Shown here: positions 25,101-34,100 of the stretch, in pieces | Layout of the letters: each line of letters begins with the position of its first letter | Position numbering within the stretch: the first letter of the stretch is position 1 | From: an uncultured Chlamydiae bacterium | Lineage (GTDB): Bacteria; Chlamydiota; Chlamydiia; Chlamydiales; SM23-39 | Reading direction: 5' to 3' | NCBI GenBank assembly: GCA_903893545.1 | Contig: CAITMJ010000021.1 | Location: 1-64,000 of the forward strand | DNA length: 64,000 nt | Made by a program: the position numbers and the translations under genes | Notes under the pieces: model-generated | Seen by the model: the letters and a program-made list of their open reading frames with translations, nothing else | Told to the model about the DNA's origin: nothing | The model's database searches: none

Positions 25101-28100
25101 TAGTCCCGCTAAGGACGCTTGTCCCATCGATATTGACCCCGTAGTGGCTATTGCCAGAACCTGAACCACCCGTAATATTGGAAAGATTCAGCGCTCCAGA
25201 CACAAGAGCAACCGTCGACGCCTGCAGTTCAACGCCGTGGTTCGTTGCGCCCCCACTACCACCGGAGCAGTGGAGAATATTCAAAGCATTCCCTGCATTT
25301 GTTCCATTGAGATTGACCGCATGCGTCGCAGTGCTAAAGTAGACCCCGTAATTGTCCCCACCGCCTCCAACACCTCCAACACCGGTCAGGTTAATCACAT
25401 TAGGCAGAGCCGATTGCGTAGACACCCCTCCGACAACAAGCCCCGACCCTCCAATCTCAATACCCACATTTAAACTGCCAGTCGCATTCGAGTAGATCCC
25501 TCCGCCGATGCCGCTCAAGCTCATAGTCCCGCCATCGCCCACCTGCACCGTTCCACCCGTTCCGATATTGATCCCGACCTCTGTGCTGCCCGTTCCCAAA
25601 CTTCCCGCAGTCATCGAAATAGAATTTGTGGAAGAAGATCCAAGCGTTGCTCCCACATTCAGCCCAAAATCGCCGCTCGTTCCAGCCCCGCCTAAGATAT
25701 CTGTGCCGACGATCGTAGGCGCGCTCACAGTCGCTCCAATATTTACCCCGTAATGCCCATTGCCAGCCCCGGAGCCTCCCACGACATTAGTAAACTCGAG
25801 CGCGCCATTGACAAGAGAGATCCCATCTCCGCCAGAAGCATTAAAGCCGTGATTCGATCCTCCACCAACCCCGCCGCTGCAGTGCGTAAACACAAGCGCA
25901 TTGCCGCCATTAGTTCCATTGAGATGGACTGTAAGAGTGCCGCTGATCGTCACCCCGAAGTGAGATCCTCCCGTTCCAGTTCCACCCGTGCCAGAGATAT
26001 CGATTATCTGGAGTACAGAGCCCCCAGCGCCAGAGCTAATCGTCGAAGTCCCTAAGTTCACCCCATAGTTGCCAGTCCCGCCATTGCTATACAGGCCCCC
26101 ACCACTTCCTATTAGCGACATCTCTCCGCCATTGCCTACCACAAAGCTGGCGCCTCCACCGATATCGATCCCCACCTCATTGCCGCCCGTACCCAAACTT
26201 CCCGCCGACATGCTCAAAATATTCGTCGCGCTCGATCCGAGCTGCACCCCAGTTCCCATCACATAAAGACCGTAATTAGAACCAGAACCAGGTCCCCCCA
26301 TAATATCTGTACCGATCATCACTGGCGCAGTAACAACCGTAGAAGTCGTATTTACATACAGCCCATGATTGCTGCCGCCTCCGCTGCCGCCGATCACATC
26401 ATTAAACGTAAGCGTTCCGTTCACAAGATTGAGCGAGGTCGACAAGTTCACCCCGGCATTTCCTCCGCCAGAACCGCTGCCGCCGATGCAATTGAGGAAA
26501 TTGATCGCGTTGTAACCGCTCGTCCCATTGAGATCTACGACCAAAGACGTATCCGCATTCACACCAAAGTTACTTCCCGTAGAACCTTGCCCGCCGATAC
26601 CGGAGATCGTAATCGTATTCGGTAAACTTCCCCCCGCTCCTGCAATCAGCACCGCCGTAGAAAGATCCACTCCATAATTATTCCCGCCGCCGCTGTTATA
26701 GACCCCGCCGCCCGTGCCGGTTAAGACAATCGTCCCCCCGTCGCCCACCTGAACCGTGCCGACAGGATCGATTTTAATCCCATGCTCATCGCTCCCAGTC
26801 CCCAAGCTCGAGCCCGTCAAATGAACACTTGCAGTTGCCGCGCCTCCCACCGTGTTGTTATCGACATAAATCCCATAGTTATTGCCCTGTCCATGACCGC
26901 CAACACCTTCTAGCGATATCGTCGGCCCTTGGAACGTCGCCCCCACATAAATCCCGTGGTTAAACGTGCTGCCAACGCCATTTCCTCCGCCGATCGCATT
27001 TTGAATATTGATCGCGCCCCCACTTGCGCTCACAACACCTGCGATATTTACGCCATAGTTGTGATTGCCGACATAGCCGCCAATACAATTCAAGAACGTA
27101 AGAGCATTCGATCCATTCGCCGTCCCAAACGTCGCCGTTACCCCGTTGAGATTGGCCCCGTGATTGAGTCCACTCGTCCCATCGCCCCCGATCCCCGTTA
27201 CGATCATCGTACAAGCATTCGTGCCAGAAGATCCCGCTAAGAGAGTACCACTTGAAAAGTCGACGCCATAGTTGCCGCTACCAGTGCCGCTATAAACCCC
27301 GCCGCCGGTGCCCACCAGCGTCATCATACCGCCATTATTGACCGCTGCCGTACCGCTGACAAAGATCCCGATCTCGCTGCCCCCCGTCCCAAGGCTTCCC
27401 GCAGAGATCGAGAGGAGATTGGTAAGCGTTGTAGACCCAAGAGTTCCAACTAGATTAAGGCCATAATCTCCCCCCGATCCGGGCCCGCCGACAACATCTA
27501 CCCCGAGGATCACTGGAGCAATAACTGACTGACTAACAGCGACAGAAATCCCGTGATGTCCATTGCCCGGTCCAGAGCCCCCCGTAACATTGTTAAACTG
27601 CAGCGCACCGCTCACAAGAGTAAAGTTGCCGCTAAAAGCGACCCCATAGTTGCCGCCGCCGCCGTGGCCCCCAACGCAATTGATCATCTCTAGCGCATTG
27701 TAAACACTAGTTCCCTGCAAGTTCACAGCAGCAGGTCCACTTACATCGACCCCATAATGAGAGCCTCCCGTGCCACTGCCGCCAATACCCGTGATCGAAA
27801 TGATTTGAGGTTGCGAGCCCCCGTTGCCAGAAATGACCGTCGAAGAGCCTAACACAACTCCGTGGTTATTTGTGCCCCCGTTGCTATAGAGTCCTCCGCC
27901 CGTGCCTACGAGCGTCATCGTGCCGCCATCACCGACCTGGATCGTGCTGCTACTGTAAATACCAATCTCGTTGCTTCCCGTGCCGAGCGAGCCTGCGCTG
28001 ACGGAGAGAATATGCGTCGTGCTCGACCCAAGCGTTGAGCTAGTCACATACAAGCCGTAATTGCTGCCATTGCCCGGCCCGCCCATCACATCCGTCATGA

Positions 28101-31100
28101 TGATCGAAGGCGCAGAGACCGCATGTTGGACCCATACGCCATAATTAAGCCCCCCACCGCTGCCGCCAGTGATATGGCTGCAGGTCAATAGGCCATTAGA
28201 GACAGTGAGGGCACCACCAAATTCCATTCCAATATTCTGGCCTGCGCTACCGCTCCCCCCCGTGCAGTTAATGAAGTTGAGGACATTGTATGGATTTGTT
28301 CCATTTAAACTGACTGAGAGACTACCAACAAAGACGCCAGCATGGAAGCCGTTATTGCCACTACCACCAACCCCTGAGATAGTAATGGTATTCGGCTGTG
28401 CAGAGTAAGTGGCAGTTGCTCCTGCAATGATTGTTGCGCTAGAAAATGAGATACCGCTGTTGCCGGAGCCAATGCTGTTATAAAGCCCGCCTCCGGTACC
28501 GATAAGCGTCATCGTGCCGCCATCGCCGATCTGGATAATGCCGCCATTGATGTAAATGCCAATCTCATCGTTTATTGTCCCAAGTGAGCCGGCATTGACA
28601 AAAAGAGTGTGCGTGGAACTCGATCCAAGCGTTCCCAGCACATACAAACCAGGATCAAAATCAACCCCCGGCCCGGCAAATACCTCTTCCATGACAATCG
28701 AAGGCGCAGAGACTGTGGCGCCGCTCGCGATCTGCACGCCAGAACAGAAGGTACTACCTATATTACCGCTACCGCCCGTGATATTGTTAAAGTTCATCTT
28801 GCCATTGCCAACCGTTAAGGTGCCGGGGAAGTTCACTCCAATATTATTACCCGCGCTTGCACTGCCGCCCGTGCAGTTCGTAAAGTTTAGAACATTGCCA
28901 TTGTTATTGCCGTTCATGTTGATAATCACACTCGTAGCTGTAGCACTTCCAGGGGCGCTACCGCTATTGACCCCGTGGTGATACCCGCCGCTGCCAGAAC
29001 CGCCAATGCCTGTGATGTTGATCGTATTGGCCAGGGCCGATTGGGAGGTAGAGCCTGCATTTAATGTCGCTCCGCTAAGATTGACCCCCACATTCCCATT
29101 ATTCGCCCCGCCGCCGATTCCGTTATAAACGCCCCCGCCGGTCCCCACTAGCGTCATCGTGCCGCCATCGCCAACCTGGCACGTGCCGTTGATGTAAATG
29201 CCAATTTCGTTGCTGCCAGTTCCAAGCGAGCCGGCGCTGACGGAAAGAAGATTCGTGGCGCTTGAGCCAAGCGTTCCCGTCACATATAAGCCATAATTAT
29301 TGCCATTCCCTGGACCGCCCATCACATCTGTCATAATGATCGCAGGAGCGCTGACTGTGACGCCCTGGACGTTCACCCCATAATTGGTGTTACCGCCGCC
29401 ATAACCGCCCGTGATATTGGAGAAATTCATTGTCCCGTTCACAAGAATGACGTTAGCTTGGAAGTCTATTCCATCATTATTGCCACCGCTGCCAGAACCG
29501 CCCGTGCAATTCAAGAAGTTCAGTGCGCTGTAGGCATTCGTCCCATTCAAAGTGACTGAACCTCCAGAGCTAAAAACCACTCCAAATTGACCTGCGCCGC
29601 TACCCGCCCCGCCTAGCCCTGTGAGATTAATAGTATTCGGCTGCGCTGAATAAGTGGCTGTAGAGCCTGCAATAAGCCTGCCTCCCCTACACCAAACCCC
29701 GAAGTTGGCACCGCCGGTGCTGGTATAAACCCCGCCGGCGGTCCCTATCAGCGTCATCGTTCCCCCATCTCCGACTTGGATCGTGCTGCCGGCATCTGCG
29801 CGAATACCATTTTCGGCGACCCCTACCCCAAGCGATCCTGCGCTTACTGAAATAGTGTGCGTAGCGCTCGAGCCGAGCGTTCCCGTCACCTCCAACCCAA
29901 TATTGCCCGTCGCGGTGCCCGCTCCCGCTCCCGGCCCACCCATCACATCCGTCATGACGATCGAAGGGGCGCTGACTGCATCATTGACGAATACACCATG
30001 ATTGGTATTACCGCCGCTGCCGCCCGTGATATTGGAGAGACTCATCATGCCGTTGGCAAGAATTACGTTGCCGTTAAAGAATACCCCAAAGTTATTGCCT
30101 CCACTGCCGCTACCGCCCGTACAGTTCGTGAAGTTCAGGGCATTGCCTGGGTTCGTCCCATTCAAATTGACGATCGTCGTAGAGGCAAAATTGACACCAA
30201 CATGGCCTCCAGTGCCGCCTGTTCCGCCAATACCCGTGATACCGATGGTATTAGCCCCTGTATAAGTAGCCGTTGCGCCTGCAAACAATGCCGCACCGGT
30301 AGTAAACTCGACGCCATGGTTGCCGGTGCCGGAGCTGCTGCTATACATCCCGCCTCCCGTGCCCACAAGCGTCATCGTGCCGCCATCGCCGACTTGGAAT
30401 ATGCTGCCACTGTAAATACCAATCTCATTGCTTCCCGTGCCGAGTGAGCCCGCGCTGACGGAGAGAATATGCGTCGTGCTCGACCCAAGCGTTCCCATCG
30501 CAGACAAACCATAATCATTGCTAATTCCTGGCCCGGCAAATACCTCTTCCATGACAATCGAAGGCGCAGAGACTGTGGCCCCGCTCGCGATCTGCACACC
30601 ATGACACAAGGTACTACCTGTATTACCGCTACCGCCCGTGATATTGTTAAAGTTCATCTTGCCATTGCCAAGCGTTAAGGTGCCGGGGAAGTTCACTCCA
30701 ATATTATTACCCGCGCTTGCACTGCCACCCGTGCAGTTCGTAAAGTTCAGCGCATTGCCATTGTTGTTGCCGTTCATGTTGACAATCACGCTCGTAGCTG
30801 TAGCACTTCCAGGAGCGCTACCGCTATTGACCCCGTGGTGATACCCGCCGCTGCCAGTCCCGCCGATACCTGTGATATTGATCGTATTGGCCGCGGCCGA
30901 TTGGGAGGTGGAGCCTGCATTTAATATCGCTCCACTAAGATTGACCCCCACATTGCCATTATTCGCCCCGCTGCCGATCCCGCTATAAACCCCGCCGCCG
31001 GTGCCGACGAGCGTCATCGTCCCGCCATCGCCGACTTGGATAGTGCCATTGATGTAAATGCCAATTTCGTTGGCTCCCGTGCCAAGCGAGCCGGCGCTAA

Positions 31101-34100
31101 TGGACATAATGTGCGGAGAAGCAGAAGTGCCAATCGCTGAGACGTAGGTCCCTGAAGATTGTACATATAAGCCATAGTTGCTGCCACTGCCTGGCCCGCC
31201 CATCACATCCGACATGATGATCGAAGGGGCAGCAACCGTGATGGCATAAGTGGAGGAAGAATAAGTAGCCGATACGAACACGCCATAGTTGCTACCGCCG
31301 CCGCTGCCGCCTGTGATATTGCTAAAAGACATCGTGCCGTTGCCAAGCGTGAAATTACCGCCAAAGAATATCCCATAGTTATTGCCCCCACTGCCGCTAC
31401 CACCGGTGCAGTTAAGGAAATTCAGAGCATTTGCATTGTTATTGCCATTCATGTTGATAATTACAGCATTGGGGGGAGGGGTGGCATAAGCGAAGCCGGT
31501 AGCAACCCCGTGATGATAACCGCCGCTACCAGCGCCACCAATACCAGTGATATTGATCGTATTGGCCACTGCCGACTGTGAGGTCGAGCCCGCAATTAAC
31601 GTTGTGCTCTGGCCGAGAAGGACCCCCGCGTTGCCCTGCTGAGTGGCCGCGCCGCCGCCACCGCTGCCATTATAAACCCCGCCGCCCGTGCCAATGAGCG
31701 TGATTGTGCCGCCATCGCCAACTTGGACTGTGCCTTGAAGATAAATGCCGATTTCACCGGTCCCGGTGCCGAGCGAACCGGCACTAATCGAAATAAAATT
31801 CGTGGTGCTTGAGCCAATCGTGCCTGCGTTCAGAAAAATGCCATAATTGTTGAAGTTACCCCGCCCGCCCATCACATCCGACATAATGATTGCAGGAGCG
31901 CTGATAGTGACACCACTACCGACTAATACGCCAAAATTGCTACCATTTTGAACACCAGTACTGACACCACCTGTAATATTGTTAAAGTTCATCGTGCCAT
32001 TAGCAAGGATTACCGAGCCGTTAAAAGCTACTCCAGAACTATTATTCCCTCCACTGTTTCCTCCACTGCCACCTATGCAGTTAAGGAAGTTAAGGGCATT
32101 GCTTGAATTCGTCCCATTCAAATAAACTGTGGCTGTATTGGAAAAATTAACTCCACAATGCAGAGCTTGGACGTTGACGGGGCCTGTCCCGCCAATGCCT
32201 GTGATATTAATCGTATTCGGCTGTGCGGAATAAGTAGCCGTTGCACCTGCAATCAACGTTGCGCTCGTAAACTCGATGCCATTGTTTCTGATGCCTGCAG
32301 CACTGTTATAAACCCCGCCGCCAGTCCCCACCAGCGTCATCGTGCCCCCATCGCCGACTTGGATAGTGCCGCTACTGATGGATATGCCATATTCGTTACT
32401 CCCCGTGCCGAGCGAACCAGCGCTGACGGAGAGGATATTCGTGGTGCTTGACCCAAGAGTTCCGCTAGTCACATATAAGCCATAATCCGCGCTGGTCCCC
32501 AGCCCGCCCATCACATCCGTCATGACGATCGAAGGAGCGCTGACTGTGGCATTGATATACACGCCATAGTTGAGGCCGCTACTGCCGGCCCCGCCTGTGA
32601 TATTGCTGAAATTCATCTTGCCGTTAGCAAGAGTTAAGCCTCCTTCAAAGGCTACTCCAATATTGCCTCCCCCAGAAGCACCGCCCGTGCAATTCAAGAA
32701 GTTCAGGGCATTGCCTGGGTTCGTCCCATTCAAATGGACTATGTTGCTGCCTGACAAATCAACACCATGATGATTGCCGTTAGTGCTACTGGCACCAAGA
32801 CCGCCAACGCCTGTGATATTAATGATATTTGGATTTGCAGAATAAGTAGCGGTCGTTCCTGCAATCAATGTTGCGCTAGTGAGCTCGACACCCCGGTTGA
32901 GAGTGCTTGAACTACTGGAATTATAAATCCCGCCGCCGGTGCCCGTCAGCGTCATCGTCCCGCCATCGCCGACCTGGACTGTGCTACTATTTATATTAAT
33001 GCCATATTCGTTACCCCCCGTGCCGAGCGAGCCAGCGTTTACCGAAAGAGTGTGCGTAGAGCTCGATCCAAGCACAGAAGTGGAATTCACATTTAAGCCA
33101 TAATTAGAGCCAGCTCCCGGCCCACCCATCACATCTGTCATGATGATCGAAGGGGCACTGACCGTGGCGCTTTCAGTAATGTCTATGCCCCAGTTGTTCT
33201 GGCCACTTGTGCCGCCCGTGATATTGGTAAAATACATCGTGCCATTGCCGAGAGTTAGGCCGCTACCTTCAAAGACTATTCCTACATTTCCTGTAGAGGA
33301 ACCAGTTCCTCCGCCGCCACCGATACAATTGAGGAAATTAAGGGCATTTTGGTTGTTATTACCGTTCATGGTGAAGGTATTAGTGCCACTATCAATGAAA
33401 TGAACGCCGAAATGAAAACCGCCGCTGCCCTGACCGCCAATGCCAGTGATGTTGATCGTATTTGGCACGGTCGATTGTCCGGTCGATCCAGCAATTATCG
33501 TCGGACTAGAGAAGTGAATTCCATCGTTACCAAGGGTTGCGTTACCGCCACCGGTGCCGCTATAAACCCCGCCGCCGGTGCCCGTCAGCGTCATCGTCCC
33601 GCCATCGCCGATCTGGACTGTGCCGCCATTGATGTATATGCCATATTCGTTACTCCCCGTGCCGAGCGAACCGGCGCTGATAGATAAAATATGCGGAGAT
33701 ACAGTCGTTCCGATGGTTCCTGTCACATACAAGCCATAGTTACTTCCATTGCCCGGACCACCCATCACATCGGTCATGACGATCGAAGGAGCGTTGATCG
33801 CATCGGTTAAACCCACAAAAATTCCGTAGTGAAATCCGCCGCTAGCGCTACTGCCACCTGTGATGTTGGTAAAGTTTAGTGTCCCGTTGACAACAGTCAG
33901 AACTTTATTTGTACTATCACGCAAACAAACGCCGTAGTTTCCAGTTGTTGAGGTGCCTGTTCCCCCATAGCCACCAGTGCAATTAATGAAATTTACGGCA
34001 TTGTTGGGATTTGTACTATTCAAGTTGATGGTGGTTGGATTTACATTAAAAGTAACGCCATGCAAGGAACCAGCTCCAGACCCCACGCCGGCAGTGCCGC

